Shown: positions 9,660 to 18,401 of the stretch, piece by piece | How the letters are laid out: each line of letters begins with the position of its first letter | How positions within the stretch are numbered: the first letter of the stretch is position 1 | Assembly: GCF_013255915.1 (NCBI RefSeq) | Contig: NZ_CP053896.1 | Location: 124,001 to 188,000 of the forward strand | Source of the DNA: Providencia rettgeri | GTDB taxonomy: Bacteria > Pseudomonadota > Gammaproteobacteria > Enterobacterales > Enterobacteriaceae | DNA length: 64,000 nt | Reading direction: 5' to 3' | Notes under the pieces: generated by a model | What the model saw: the letters and a program-made list of their open reading frames with translations, nothing else | Database searches by the model: none | What the model was told of the DNA's origin: nothing | Program-made: the position numbers and the translations under genes

Positions 9660-10388
9660 ATGGCAACTTACCGATTAGATACCGATTTAGCGTTTTTACG
9701 TGAATGCAGCAATGAAGAACTGGGCTTGCTTGTGTCTGTACTGACTCACGACAGCAAAGACGGACAAAAGCGTTGGACTGAAACCTTAACCAGCTCGCCT
9801 GAATATCAACTCTACCATCCAGAGCACCAGCAATATTGGATGTCGATTGCGGCAGAGCTGCAAGCTTTTGGGGCCAACAGCTTAATGAGCTTCGTTCGAG
9901 GCAATAAGGGCGTGTTGTACCGTGAAATCTTACAGGATGTCTGTGACCACCTTGATGTCAATTATCCGAAGGAGGGAAATACCGAAACCTTAGAATTAAA
10001 CTTGTTATTGAAAGTATTAGAAAAAAGCTTAAATGAGCTGACGACTGAAGAGTTGCAAGCCTTCTCCCGTGATATGCAACTTAACCTCACTAACCCGACG
10101 CCCCAGCTGATTTTGATTGCTGTTCAAGCGGCTATCCGTACCTCAGGCATTGCCGCGCTAGAAGTAGCAACACTCTCAGCCATTGGCGTGATTAATGCGC
10201 TAGGTGGGGTTGCCACCCTCGGTACACTCTTTGCCGCACACCGAGCACTTTCCTTGATTGCAGGCCCGATTGGTCTTGCAGTGAGCTCTGCATGGCTTGT
10301 CGCTGACTTAGCAGGACCCGTTTATCGCGTCACCGTCCCCGCCTGCATCATTGTGGCGTACTTACGACAAAAAGCCTTATCGCAATAA
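9660..10388 (+). CDS. YaaW-like (UPF0174) protein
   Basis: A 242-residue protein resembling Escherichia coli YaaW and island-borne relatives. The N-terminus has the family pattern DLAFLRECSNEELGLLVSVL, the middle has IAAELQAFGANS and a YREILQDVC segment, and the C-terminus has Ala/Gly-rich helices before a YRVTVPACI motif that YaaW also has. The ATG at 9660 is chosen because GGGGA lies just upstream; the frame extends further 5' without a better start. Molecular function is unknown for the family. It is followed by the WYL regulator gene 55 bp downstream and may share its transcript. Confidence 0.8.
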   Translation: MATYRLDTDLAFLRECSNEELGLLVSVLTHDSKDGQKRWTETLTSSPEYQLYHPEHQQYWMSIAAELQAFGANSLMSFVRGNKGVLYREILQDVCDHLDVNYPKEGNTETLELNLLLKVLEKSLNELTTEELQAFSRDMQLNLTNPTPQLILIAVQAAIRTSGIAALEVATLSAIGVINALGGVATLGTLFAAHRALSLIAGPIGLAVSSAWLVADLAGPVYRVTVPACIIVAYLRQKALSQ

Positions 10389-10443
10389 GGCCACCACTCC
10401 CATTCTATCCGCTTGCCGGAGCTATTTTAATAAGGACAACATC

Positions 10444-11121
10444 ATGTCGACATCTGTGTCTCGCCATGACCGGCTTGCGTCTCGGTTGGCGTTTATTATC
10501 AGTCAATTATTTCGAGGAGAAACCGTTTATTTATCCGAGTTATCAGAAGAGCTCAATGTCTCGACTCGTACCCTACGGCGTGACTTTAATGAGCGCCTTC
10601 AGTATTTGGACTTGGAATATCACCAAGGTGGCTATCGATTGGCGGCATCACAGCGCCCTTTTCGTACCGATAAGGACATACTGCGCTTTGCGGCTATTAC
10701 GCATATCACCTCACTGTTTCCGGCTTTAGACAGAAAGCTGCTGACGGTTCTGCTCGACCCAACAATTGATTCACCGTTTATTGTTTACCATACCCCACCA
10801 GAACAGCGTCCCTCGTTGTTCGGGGGCTTTTATATCTTGACACAAGCCATTGTAAAACGGCGTTTGCTGCAATTTGCCCACCAAGGAAAAAACATCACGA
10901 ACGTTGCCCCGTATAAGTTGATTTATTACCACGGTCATTGGTATCTCGCTGCCGATATCGCGCAGCACATTCATGTCTTTGATGTGATGGCCTTGCAAGA
11001 TGTGGTCATGACGGCGCGGGGCTTTCGTTATCGTGAAGACCTCAACCAACGGTTATGTGAAGAGGCGTTTATTCAAGCCTTGCCCCATTACCAATATATC
11101 CAATCACTCGTTAAACTATAA
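10444..11121 (+). CDS. WYL-domain transcriptional regulator (YfjR-like)
   Basis: A 225-residue regulator with an N-terminal winged helix (YLSELSEELNVSTRTLRRDF, about residues 27-46) and a C-terminal WYL-type effector domain around HWYLAAD. The layout matches the DeoR/YafY group and YfjR of the CP4-57 prophage. AAGGA lies upstream of the ATG at 10444, so the longer frame starting at 10351, which overlaps the preceding gene, is not used. In CP4 islands such a gene sits with the lipoprotein, antirestriction and DUF932 genes, exactly as here. Its targets are unknown. Confidence 0.85.
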   Translation: MSTSVSRHDRLASRLAFIISQLFRGETVYLSELSEELNVSTRTLRRDFNERLQYLDLEYHQGGYRLAASQRPFRTDKDILRFAAITHITSLFPALDRKLLTVLLDPTIDSPFIVYHTPPEQRPSLFGGFYILTQAIVKRRLLQFAHQGKNITNVAPYKLIYYHGHWYLAADIAQHIHVFDVMALQDVVMTARGFRYREDLNQRLCEEAFIQALPHYQYIQSLVKL

Positions 11122-11130
11122 GGCATTAAG

Positions 11131-12180
11131 ATGAAAGCTATTTTTTATACTGTTTGCATCAGCAGCGCACTTTTGCTGGGATGTGATGATGCAACTTCAA
11201 CTCCTGCTAAGGCTGTTTCCCAAGACATTTTGCGTGTTCAAGGATTGATTTATGATTACGACCGCAGTGTTACGCTCGGTGGTGTACTCAACCACCGTAA
11301 AGATTGCGTTTCACCAACATGGGAAACCTTAACGGATGAACAAGAAAGACCCTTGGTAGTCTATAAGTGTCAGTTAGCTGAAGGGGCATTACAAACCGCC
11401 ATTAACCACGATTTAAATAACTGGTATCAAACGGCAATAGACGGTATGACTAAACTCATACCGCGCTTTGCCAATGCGGAAACACCGAAAACAGATTCAA
11501 CCATTGAGGAGCAGAGGCTTACACAGGTTTTACAGGTCATCACAACACTGTCTCAACAGGACTGGTCACTACTCCGTGGCAATGTTGACCAGCCCTATGC
11601 AATGACGACACCGATTGCATTTAATGCCGGTTATACCCCGTCAGAGGAAGCCGAGCGCCAGCTTAAAGCGTGGAATGCATTAACGGAGACATTGAATGAC
11701 CACGCCCCTGTTGTTGGCTTGTATTTATTGCCGTGGTTAAACCAAACGGAAAATGTCGAGGCAACGCTCCGGAAAAAGGTCTCTGAGCTTCAGCAATACA
11801 ATACCAATGTACTAACACAATTTAAACACCAGCAAAATGAAGGCGTTCAAATCACGGAGCAATACATCACAGACCTAAAACGCGCACAAAAAAATGCGCA
11901 AGACTGGTCAATTACCCAAGTTTTTATTTGGAGCCTCGTTAACTCTGAAAAGCCTGTTCTAACACATGTTCTGTATAACCTAGAGGATAAACAAGGGCAG
12001 GAAGATTTTACCCCTATGATGGAAAAAACATTGAGCCGTTCAGCAAGAACGGATGCCGTCGCATGGGCGTACCAAGGTAAACTTGAAACACCTCAAATTA
12101 TTAAAGGAATAGCAAAAGCGTTATTTTACTACCAAACACAATCCTTTCAAAAACCGGATATCGCCCGATATCAATACTGA
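11131..12180 (+). CDS. Island lipoprotein, function unknown
   Basis: A 349-residue protein with a clear lipoprotein signal (ISSALLLGCDD, lipobox LLGC, Cys at 18), so it should be anchored in the inner or outer membrane facing the periplasm. The mature part has no motif I recognise and is rich in Gln, Thr and Asn with helical character. It begins 9 bases after the WYL regulator stop, indicating co-transcription. E. coli CP4-57 has a lipoprotein gene (yfjS) in the same relative place, but I cannot confirm homology. Confidence 0.75.
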   Translation: MKAIFYTVCISSALLLGCDDATSTPAKAVSQDILRVQGLIYDYDRSVTLGGVLNHRKDCVSPTWETLTDEQERPLVVYKCQLAEGALQTAINHDLNNWYQTAIDGMTKLIPRFANAETPKTDSTIEEQRLTQVLQVITTLSQQDWSLLRGNVDQPYAMTTPIAFNAGYTPSEEAERQLKAWNALTETLNDHAPVVGLYLLPWLNQTENVEATLRKKVSELQQYNTNVLTQFKHQQNEGVQITEQYITDLKRAQKNAQDWSITQVFIWSLVNSEKPVLTHVLYNLEDKQGQEDFTPMMEKTLSRSARTDAVAWAYQGKLETPQIIKGIAKALFYYQTQSFQKPDIARYQY

Positions 12181-12237
12181 GTTTTCACACGCTATTCGGC
12201 GTTCACGTCCAGTGAACGCCTGACTAAAGGGTAATCT

Positions 12238-12456
12238 ATGTCCATTTTTAAACTTATCGCCACCTCTGTGAGCGTTGTGACACTGGTGTCTATCACTTAC
12301 TACACCCAGAAGACGGTCAATAAGCAACTTACGCTTGAAGGTGAGTATACCGACGCGGAAATTCAAGCAGCTCGACTTGGGGCGACGCTTGCTTGCACAA
12401 CCTTATTGGGTGGAGCCATTGAGCGACTGCTTAACGGATTATTTAGCGACAACTAA
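12238..12456 (+). CDS. Small membrane-associated hypothetical protein
   Basis: A 72-residue protein with an N-terminal hydrophobic helix (LIATSVSVVTLVSITYY) and a second apolar stretch around LGATLACTTLLGGAIERLL. It may sit in the inner membrane. It lies between the lipoprotein and antirestriction genes, in the same orientation, and is followed by a terminator-like hairpin. I do not recognise a family. Confidence 0.6.
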   Translation: MSIFKLIATSVSVVTLVSITYYTQKTVNKQLTLEGEYTDAEIQAARLGATLACTTLLGGAIERLLNGLFSDN

Positions 12457-12489
12457 AATTCAACTATTTCAATGTAATAACAGCATAAC

Positions 12490-12515
12490 GGCAGGCCAAC
12501 GGGTCTGCCTTTTTT
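12490..12515 (+). terminator. Rho-independent terminator
   Basis: GGCAG and CTGCC arms enclose a short loop and are followed at once by six T residues. It lies 33 bases after the 72-aa gene and separates the WYL/lipoprotein unit from the antirestriction gene. Confidence 0.75.
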
Positions 12516-12545
12516 ATTTAATCCTATCCACAAAAGGGCTTTCTT

Positions 12546-12962
12546 ATGACACTTGAACCTATCATCGCAACACCCGTTTCCAACCACCAGCGCATGCATT
12601 TTTGGCAAACCTACTTTGGCACCGTTAAAGGCTTCGCCACCTTTGAAGTGGTCATTTTCACTATCATGGGCCAGTTCTGTGAGGAATACACGGGCGGTTA
12701 TTGGGAATACTGTACCTTAACCAATGGAGGTGCGTTTATTTATCCTGATTTGGGCACCGAAAAATTAACACTGTTTAATATGCATAATGGTAATGAAGCG
12801 AAACTCAGCCCTGAAGCTGCTGGTATGGCCGTCTGTTTGATGCTGTATAGCATGTGGTCATTTAGAACTGAAAGTGAATTGCTGGTCGACCGTTTTTATC
12901 AGCTTCGTGACTACGCCATTCAACATCCTGAAAGTTCAGCTATTTTTCATCTTATCGATTAA
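12546..12962 (+). CDS. ArdB/KlcA-family antirestriction protein
   Basis: A 138-residue protein of the ArdB/KlcA/YfjX family, which protects incoming DNA from type I restriction enzymes in the cytoplasm. The family signature is clear: HFWQTYFGT near the start, CEEYTGGYWEYCTLTNGGAF in the middle and SPEAAGMAVCLMLYS. The length agrees with the family (about 140). Its place between island genes and a DUF932 gene matches CP4-type islands and conjugative plasmids. It appears intact. Confidence 0.93.
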   Translation: MTLEPIIATPVSNHQRMHFWQTYFGTVKGFATFEVVIFTIMGQFCEEYTGGYWEYCTLTNGGAFIYPDLGTEKLTLFNMHNGNEAKLSPEAAGMAVCLMLYSMWSFRTESELLVDRFYQLRDYAIQHPESSAIFHLID

Positions 12963-13023
12963 CTGCTTCCTTAATTTATTCTCTTAGTCTTACCTCTCTT
13001 ATTTATTTTCAAGGAAATTTATT

Positions 13024-13860
13024 ATGACTCGTTTAGCTTCCCGTTTTGGTGCAGCGAATAGCATTCGTCGCGACCGCCCGTTAACCACAGAAGAATTATT
13101 CCGTACTGTCCCAAGTGTTTTCTCAGAAGAAAAACACGATTCACGTAGTGAACGGTACACTTACATCCCAACCATTACCTTATTGGATAGTCTTCAAAAA
13201 GAAGGCTTTTATCCGTTCTTTGCTTGCCAGACTCGTGTGCGTGATATTAGCCGTCGAGAACACACCAAGCACATGTTACGGTTACGTCGCCATGATTAAA
13301 TCACAGGGATACAAGTACCTGAAATTATCTTGCTAAATAGCCATGATGGATCAAGCAGTTATCAGATGTTGCCGGGGTTATTTAGAGCTGTATGTCAAAA
13401 TGGTTTAGTTTGTGGAGACACCTTTGGTGAAGTGCGTGTACCGCATAAAGGCGATGTTGTTGGCAAGGTAATTGAAGGGGCTTATGAGGTGTTAAAAACC
13501 TTTGATACTGTGGCAGAAAAGCGTGAACAAATGCAATCTCTCATGTTACCTCCAGCAGCACAGCAAGCCTTAGCACAAGCGGCTTTAACCTACCGCTTTG
13601 GTGATGAACATCAACCTATTACCGAAGAGCAAGTATTGCAGCCTCGTCGCTGGGAGGATAAGAAAGATGATCTTTGGACGGTATATCAACGTTTGCAGGA
13701 AAATTTAATCAAGGGAGGATTATCAGGTAGGAACGCTAAAGGCAAGCGAGCTCGTACTCGTTCTGTGAATGGTATTGATGGCGATATCAAATTGAACAAG
13801 GCGCTGTGGGTCATGACAGAAAAGATGCACGAACATTTTAATGGGAGGCAAACTATTTAA
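13024..13860 (+). pseudogene. DUF932 (YfjQ/YafZ-like) gene interrupted by an in-frame stop
   Basis: The gene would encode a 278-residue DUF932 protein like YfjQ/YafZ of CP4 prophages. Codon 92 is TAA (13297-13299). The reading frame before and after it is the same, and the protein pattern continues without a gap: LRLRRHD, stop, then ITGIQVPEIILLNSHDG. In relatives this position reads Gln (CAA), so one C-to-T change explains the break. AAGGA precedes the ATG at 13024. The 3' part (from about 13330) has no good ribosome-binding site. Function of the family is unknown. The gene looks recently inactivated, since no other lesion is seen. Confidence 0.85.
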
Positions 13861-13952
13861 CAGAAGGGTCATGAGGGGGTATAATTATCTTGTTAACAAC
13901 CCACTCATTAACCCCTTAACTAGATTATTAGTTTAGGTGTGATTTTTGCTTT

Positions 13953-13969
13953 GGGGGTGCATTTGGGGG
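13953..13969. repeat. Paired GGGGG motif, copy 1 (possible integrase arm site)
   Basis: Two G5 runs whose starts are exactly 12 bases apart, followed by TTAATTATTTATCC. Two further copies with the same spacing lie within 570 bases. Confidence 0.55.
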
Positions 13970-14158
13970 TTAATTATTTATCCATATTAATAATTTCTTT
14001 TTAAATCATATTGTTTTTATCTATATGCGACTCCTGTGATCGCCAAACGCAGTTTCTGAATTTCTCCAAAAGTCTATATTTTCCTTTTAAATCAACAAGA
14101 TTAATCACTTAGAAGTCTGTCTGATTCTCCCCTTGTTTACTGGTTTATACCCCTGTTT

Positions 14159-14175
14159 GGGGGCAAAATTGGGGG
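14159..14175. repeat. Paired GGGGG motif, copy 2 (possible integrase arm site)
   Basis: Same G5-N7-G5 structure as copy 1, followed by CATAATTTTTCCC; it immediately precedes the rhuM fragment. Confidence 0.55.
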
Positions 14176-14194
14176 CATAATTTTTCCCTATTTT

Positions 14195-14494
14195 TTGGAT
14201 GCCCCCACAATGAAGCTCAAAGCCAGTCAGTTGGATATGGGCTTAACCAGCTATAAATTTGATGAGGTGCGTAAAACCGATGTCACGATCGCGAAGAACT
14301 ATCTTCGAGAAAATGAACTGAAAGAATTAAACCGTATCGTCAATATGTGGTTAGATTTTGCAGAAGACCAAGCACTGCGTCGTAAGCAAGTTTTTTTACA
14401 GGATTGGGATACAAAGCTGGATCAGTTTTTAAGTTTTAATGACCGTGAAGTTTTGCAATGTGCTGGTGGGATTAGTAAAAAAGCCTACTACTAA
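14195..14494 (+). pseudogene. 3' fragment of a rhuM-family gene
   Basis: The translated 99 residues match the C-terminal part of RhuM-family proteins (about 330 aa): MGLTSYKFDEVRKTDVTIAK, then LKELNRIVNMWLDFAEDQA and WDTKLDQFLSFNDREVL. The N-terminal two-thirds is missing; the sequence just before it is GC-poor island junction DNA with a GGGGG pair. A separate N-terminal piece of a rhuM gene lies at 18401-18517. Any product from the in-frame ATG would be a fragment without known function. Confidence 0.8.
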
Positions 14495-14505
14495 AAAACC
14501 AATCT

Positions 14506-14522
14506 GGGGGTATTAATGGGGG
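14506..14522. repeat. Paired GGGGG motif, copy 3 (possible integrase arm site)
   Basis: Third G5-N7-G5 pair, 11 bases after the rhuM fragment stop, followed by CACTGCTATTTATCC. The TATTTATCCA tail is shared with copy 1. It marks the probable right edge of the decayed island. Confidence 0.55.
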
Positions 14523-14553
14523 CACTGCTATTTATCCAACTCACCAAATGCGA

Positions 14554-15435
14554 CTACTTTGTTCGATACCGTATCGCTTCTACAAAAGCCATAAAAGCGG
14601 GTGAGGACTGTCGACGGTTTGGGTAATACAGGTGAAAACCTTCAAAGTAAGGGCTATAATCGATTAATACAGCCTGTAACTTCCCCTTGGCAATATAAGG
14701 CTCGGCTAAATGTTCTGGAATATAGGCTATTCCCATTCCGTCCAGCGCTGCATTTAACTGGTGCAGTGTACTATTGAAAACGAGTTGCCCATCCACCTTT
14801 ATACTTGTTGTATGATCATTTTGTTTAAATTCCCACGCATAAATAGCCCCCGCAGCACGATGGCGAATATTGATGCATTGATGTTCAGATAAGTCGTTAG
14901 GAAATAAAGGTTTAGGGTGCTGTTTAAAATAGTCCGGTGAAGCGACTGCAATTAAGCGCCAATCTGGCCCAATGCGAACTGCTATCATGTCTTTATTGAT
15001 ATCATCGCCAATTCGAATTCCTGCATCGAAACGTTCTTCAACAATGTTTGTAAAACCATAGTCCACATATATTTCTATTGTGATATCAGGATATTTTTGT
15101 AAAAAACTATTCAATATTGGTCGAATATAAATTTCGATTTGGTCATCGGTACAACTTAAGCGAATAGTCCCTCTAGGGCTGTCTCTTAACTCACTTAATG
15201 CATTAAGTTCAATATCAATCTGTTCAAATAATGGTCGGATGGCATTCATTAGCTGTGCGCCAGCCTCTGTTACTGAAACATTTCGGGTTGTTCTTGCGAG
15301 AAGTCGAATCCCTAAGCGTTCTTCCAAAAGTCGTATTGTATGGCTTAATGCCGAAGGCGTCACACCAAGTCTTGCAGCCGCTTTTGTAAAACTTTGCTCT
15401 TGAGCAACGATAAGAAAAGCGTGCAAGTCATTCAT
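14554..15435 (-). CDS. LysR-family transcriptional regulator
   Basis: A 293-residue LysR regulator with an N-terminal winged helix (SFTKAAARLGVTPSALSHTI) and a C-terminal substrate-binding domain typical of the group that controls divergent transporter or oxidoreductase genes. The ATG at 15435 has AAAGG 5 nt upstream; in-frame ATGs at 15450 and 15447 are possible. It diverges from the MFS exporter gene at 15562 across about 120 bases, the normal arrangement for a LysR protein controlling its neighbour. The ligand is unknown. Confidence 0.92.
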   Translation of the reverse strand: MNDLHAFLIVAQEQSFTKAAARLGVTPSALSHTIRLLEERLGIRLLARTTRNVSVTEAGAQLMNAIRPLFEQIDIELNALSELRDSPRGTIRLSCTDDQIEIYIRPILNSFLQKYPDITIEIYVDYGFTNIVEERFDAGIRIGDDINKDMIAVRIGPDWRLIAVASPDYFKQHPKPLFPNDLSEHQCINIRHRAAGAIYAWEFKQNDHTTSIKVDGQLVFNSTLHQLNAALDGMGIAYIPEHLAEPYIAKGKLQAVLIDYSPYFEGFHLYYPNRRQSSPAFMAFVEAIRYRTK

Positions 15436-15561
15436 TTTACCTTTCATCATTAATGAATTTTTCTCACAAGTTCATGAAGATTATACCCACTAATTAAATT
15501 ATTACCTGTATGCCATGATGATGTCCATTAAATATCGTAGTTACATAGGCGAATATAATTG

Positions 15562-16764
15562 ATGGATAATGCCATTTTTCAAGAGCGAAATTTTCCTGAA
15601 AGAGCGAACTGGAGTGCAGTTTTTGCCATGACGCTATGTGTTTTTGTATTGATAGCCTCAGAATTTATGCCTGTGAGCTTGTTAACACCGTTAGCGCTTG
15701 ATTTTCAGGTGACAGAAGGAATGGCGGGACAAGGTATTACTATCTCAGGAATATTTGCTGTCATAACGAGCTTATTTATTTCTGCACTTACTCATAATTT
15801 AAATCGTAAAACCTTATTGCTAGGGCTTACGGTCTTAATGGGGGCGTCAGGCGCGATGATTGCTTTAGCCACCAATTATTATACTTATATGGTTGGCCGT
15901 GCGCTAATCGGTATTGTTGTTGGCGGTTTTTGGTCTATGTCTGCTGCGATAGCAATGCGCCTTGTGCCGATAGATCAAGTTCCTAAGGCACTGGCTATTT
16001 TCAATAGCGGCAATGCGCTAGCAACTGTCATTGCTGCACCTTTAGGGGCTTATTTGGGCTCAACTATTGGATGGCGAGGGGCATTTTTAGGCTTGGTGCC
16101 TATCGCGATTGCAACTATTGTGTGGTTGTGGGTGAGTTTACCCTCAATGCCAACTGATCCGAACAGTCATCAAAATACGCCTCAGATTTTCAGTATTTTT
16201 AGCTTCTTTAAATATCGCGTTATCACACTGGGTATGCTTGCTATCGGGTTATTTTTTATGGGGCAGTTTACCTTATTTACCTATGTGCGTCCTTTCCTTG
16301 AGACCGTCGTAAAAGTCGATATCTCGATGGTGACATTTAGTTTGTTACTTATTGGTATTACGGGATTTATCGGAACTCTACTGATTAATCGTGTATTAAA
16401 AATAGGGTTCTATCAAACATTAATCGCCATTCCACTATTGATGGCCAGTATTGCGGTATCACTTATTTTCTTTGGCTATTCCAGTCTTACTTCCATCGTA
16501 TTATTGAGTATTTGGGGTTTTATCGCGACTGCGGCGCCTGTTGGTTGGTGGAGCTGGATACCTCGCATATTTTCAAATAACGCAGAAGCCGGAGGAGGAT
16601 TGATGGTTGCTGTGATCCAACTTTCCATTGCCTGCGGCGCTTCGGTGGGAGGCATAATATTTGATTTGATGGGCTATGAAAGTACCTTTGCAATCAGTGC
16701 GTTATTTCTTGTAGTCGCAGCAATACTTGTTCAATGCACAGCAAAGGCTGAAAAGGAAAAATAA
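15562..16764 (+). CDS. MFS exporter of the DHA1 family, NepI-like
   Basis: A 400-residue inner-membrane protein with about 12 hydrophobic helices. It resembles the purine-nucleoside exporter NepI in the N-terminus (NWSAVFAMTLCVFVLIASEF), in PVSLLTPLA and in the motif A-side sequence GGFWSMSAAIAMRLVP. Whether it exports nucleosides or another small molecule cannot be told. The ATG at 15562 and a TTG one codon upstream are both possible. It is followed after 1 base by the cyclophilin-like gene, so the three rightward genes form an operon opposite the LysR gene. Confidence 0.88.
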   Translation: MDNAIFQERNFPERANWSAVFAMTLCVFVLIASEFMPVSLLTPLALDFQVTEGMAGQGITISGIFAVITSLFISALTHNLNRKTLLLGLTVLMGASGAMIALATNYYTYMVGRALIGIVVGGFWSMSAAIAMRLVPIDQVPKALAIFNSGNALATVIAAPLGAYLGSTIGWRGAFLGLVPIAIATIVWLWVSLPSMPTDPNSHQNTPQIFSIFSFFKYRVITLGMLAIGLFFMGQFTLFTYVRPFLETVVKVDISMVTFSLLLIGITGFIGTLLINRVLKIGFYQTLIAIPLLMASIAVSLIFFGYSSLTSIVLLSIWGFIATAAPVGWWSWIPRIFSNNAEAGGGLMVAVIQLSIACGASVGGIIFDLMGYESTFAISALFLVVAAILVQCTAKAEKEK

Positions 16765-16765
16765 T

Positions 16766-17242
16766 ATGTTGAATCTATTATTTAAAAATAGGCTTACCCC
16801 ATTAAATTTTTATTTTCTGTTGGTATTTGCCTGCATCAGCCAGCCATTATTGGCACGTAGTTTACCAATAGAACCTAAAGTGTATTTAATCGAAATTCGT
16901 CTTGATACGCAAATAATCAAGGCAGAATTAAAAGATTCAGAAATGACGCGTGATTTTATCAGTTTATTACCGCTCACTGTTGAGTTAGCAGATTATTCAT
17001 CCACAGAAAAAATCACTTATCTTCCCCGAAAACTACTAACTCATAATTCATCCAGTGGGATCGTGCCAGAGATTGGGGATATTACTTATTATGCCCCTTG
17101 GGGAAATATTGCTATTTTTTATCAACCATTTAGTTACTCCTCAGGGTTATTTAAATTAGGAAAAATAACCGATGGGCTGGAATATTTACAATTTACATCA
17201 CCAAAACAAGCTGTGATAGAGCTTATCCAAAGAAATAACTAA
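16766..17242 (+). CDS. Exported cyclophilin-like-fold protein
   Basis: A 158-residue protein with a signal peptide (FYFLLVFACISQPLLARS) and a mature domain of the cyclophilin-like fold family, recognised by LPLTVELADYSSTEKITYLP and by GDITYYAPWGNIAIFY. It should act in the periplasm. Members of this family are often neighbours of MFS and oxidoreductase genes under LysR control. The biochemical role is unknown; prolyl isomerase activity should not be assumed. It starts 1 base after the MFS stop codon and is followed by the hydrolase 15 bases on. Confidence 0.78.
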   Translation: MLNLLFKNRLTPLNFYFLLVFACISQPLLARSLPIEPKVYLIEIRLDTQIIKAELKDSEMTRDFISLLPLTVELADYSSTEKITYLPRKLLTHNSSSGIVPEIGDITYYAPWGNIAIFYQPFSYSSGLFKLGKITDGLEYLQFTSPKQAVIELIQRNN

Positions 17243-17257
17243 AAGAGGATGCATATT

Positions 17258-18364
17258 ATGAATCATGAACGTAGAGATTTATTGAAATTAACGGGGGCAA
17301 GTATTGCTGTTGCGAGTATGGCATCAATAATGACATCACCAGTATTAGCGCAACCAAATACAAATTTCAGTGAGCTATGGGATAAAACCTTTGTAAAAAG
17401 TGATAAGGTTGAACATAGAAAAGTCACATTCAAAAATCGCTATGGTTTAGCCTTAGTCGGAGATTTATATCAACCTAAACATACTAGTGGGTTATTTGCT
17501 GCGATTGTATTGAGTGGCCCATTTGGCGCAGTAAAAGAGCAGTCTTCGGGGTTGTATGCGCAAACATTAGCAGAGCGTGGTTTTATTACTCTAGCATTTG
17601 ATCCCTCTTTTACTGGAGAAAGTGAGGGTGAGCCTCGAAATGTTGCTTCTGCGGATATCAATACGGAAGACTTTAGTGCTGCTGTCGATTTTTTAGGGCT
17701 ACAGCCAAATGTGGATCGCGAGCGTATTGGTGCGTTAGCTATCTGCGGATTAAGTGGTATGGCTTTAACTGCAGCGAGTAGCGATTCACGTATTAAAGCC
17801 GTAGCAACAGCATCAATGTACGATATGTCTCGCAGTATTAGCCGCGGATACCAAGATAGTTACACCATTGAAGAACGACATAAAGTGATTGATTATCTTA
17901 GCCAGCAGCGCTGGAAAGATGCAAAAAACGGACACTATGCTTTAGGTTACCATGAGGTGCCATTCGATGAAGATGGCAATATTATCGAGGGACAACGTGT
18001 TTTACCGGAGACTCTGCCAGAGAATGCACCGCCTGTATTAGCCGCATTTTTTGATTATTACCGTACTCCTCGAGGTTTTCATCCCCGTTCAATTAATTCA
18101 ACAACCGCGTGGACAGCAACAACGCCTATATCTTTTTTTAATTTTCCTATGCATACCAATATTGAAATGATATCACCAAGACCAATTTTGCTGATTGCAG
18201 GGGAAAATGCACATTCTCGTTATTATTCTGAAGATGTGTACAAAGTAGCTTCAGATCCTAAAGAACTCTTGATTATTCCAAATGCTGATCATGTTGATTT
18301 ATATGATAATCTAAGCAAGATCCCTTTCGATAAACTGACAGTTTTCTTTCAACAGAATTTATAA
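17258..18364 (+). CDS. Tat-exported alpha/beta hydrolase
   Basis: A 368-residue hydrolase with a twin-arginine signal (HERRDLLKLTGASIAVASM) ending in VLAQ, so it is probably exported folded to the periplasm. The nucleophile-elbow region reads AICGLSG, with a Cys or Ser as candidate nucleophile as in dienelactone-hydrolase relatives, and a C-terminal ADH supplies the likely catalytic His. The ATG at 17258 has AGAGGA at ideal spacing; the ATG at 17249 lies too close to it. It closes the LysR-controlled operon. The substrate is unknown. Confidence 0.85.
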   Translation: MNHERRDLLKLTGASIAVASMASIMTSPVLAQPNTNFSELWDKTFVKSDKVEHRKVTFKNRYGLALVGDLYQPKHTSGLFAAIVLSGPFGAVKEQSSGLYAQTLAERGFITLAFDPSFTGESEGEPRNVASADINTEDFSAAVDFLGLQPNVDRERIGALAICGLSGMALTAASSDSRIKAVATASMYDMSRSISRGYQDSYTIEERHKVIDYLSQQRWKDAKNGHYALGYHEVPFDEDGNIIEGQRVLPETLPENAPPVLAAFFDYYRTPRGFHPRSINSTTAWTATTPISFFNFPMHTNIEMISPRPILLIAGENAHSRYYSEDVYKVASDPKELLIIPNADHVDLYDNLSKIPFDKLTVFFQQNL

Positions 18365-18372
18365 ATATAGTT

Positions 18373-18401
18373 GCACATTATTTTTTAGTAAAATAATGTG
18401 C
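18373..18401 (+). terminator. Strong hairpin after the hydrolase operon
   Basis: A perfect 12-bp inverted repeat (GCACATTATTTT / AAAATAATGTGC) with a 5-base loop lies 9 bases after the hydrolase stop. The following T-tract is poor, so it may terminate weakly or protect the 3' end. Confidence 0.6.

Larger units (their letters stand above)
13861..14194. other. Non-coding remnant with repeated GGGGG pairs and a tRNA-3'-like fragment
   Basis: No gene is visible. There are two copies of a GGGGG-N7-GGGGG motif (13953-13969 and 14159-14175) and a string GCGACTCCTGTGATCGCCA (14027-14045) resembling a degenerate tRNA T-arm/acceptor end. This fits the integrase arm sites and attachment site of a P4-type element whose integrase has been lost. 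Confidence 0.45.
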
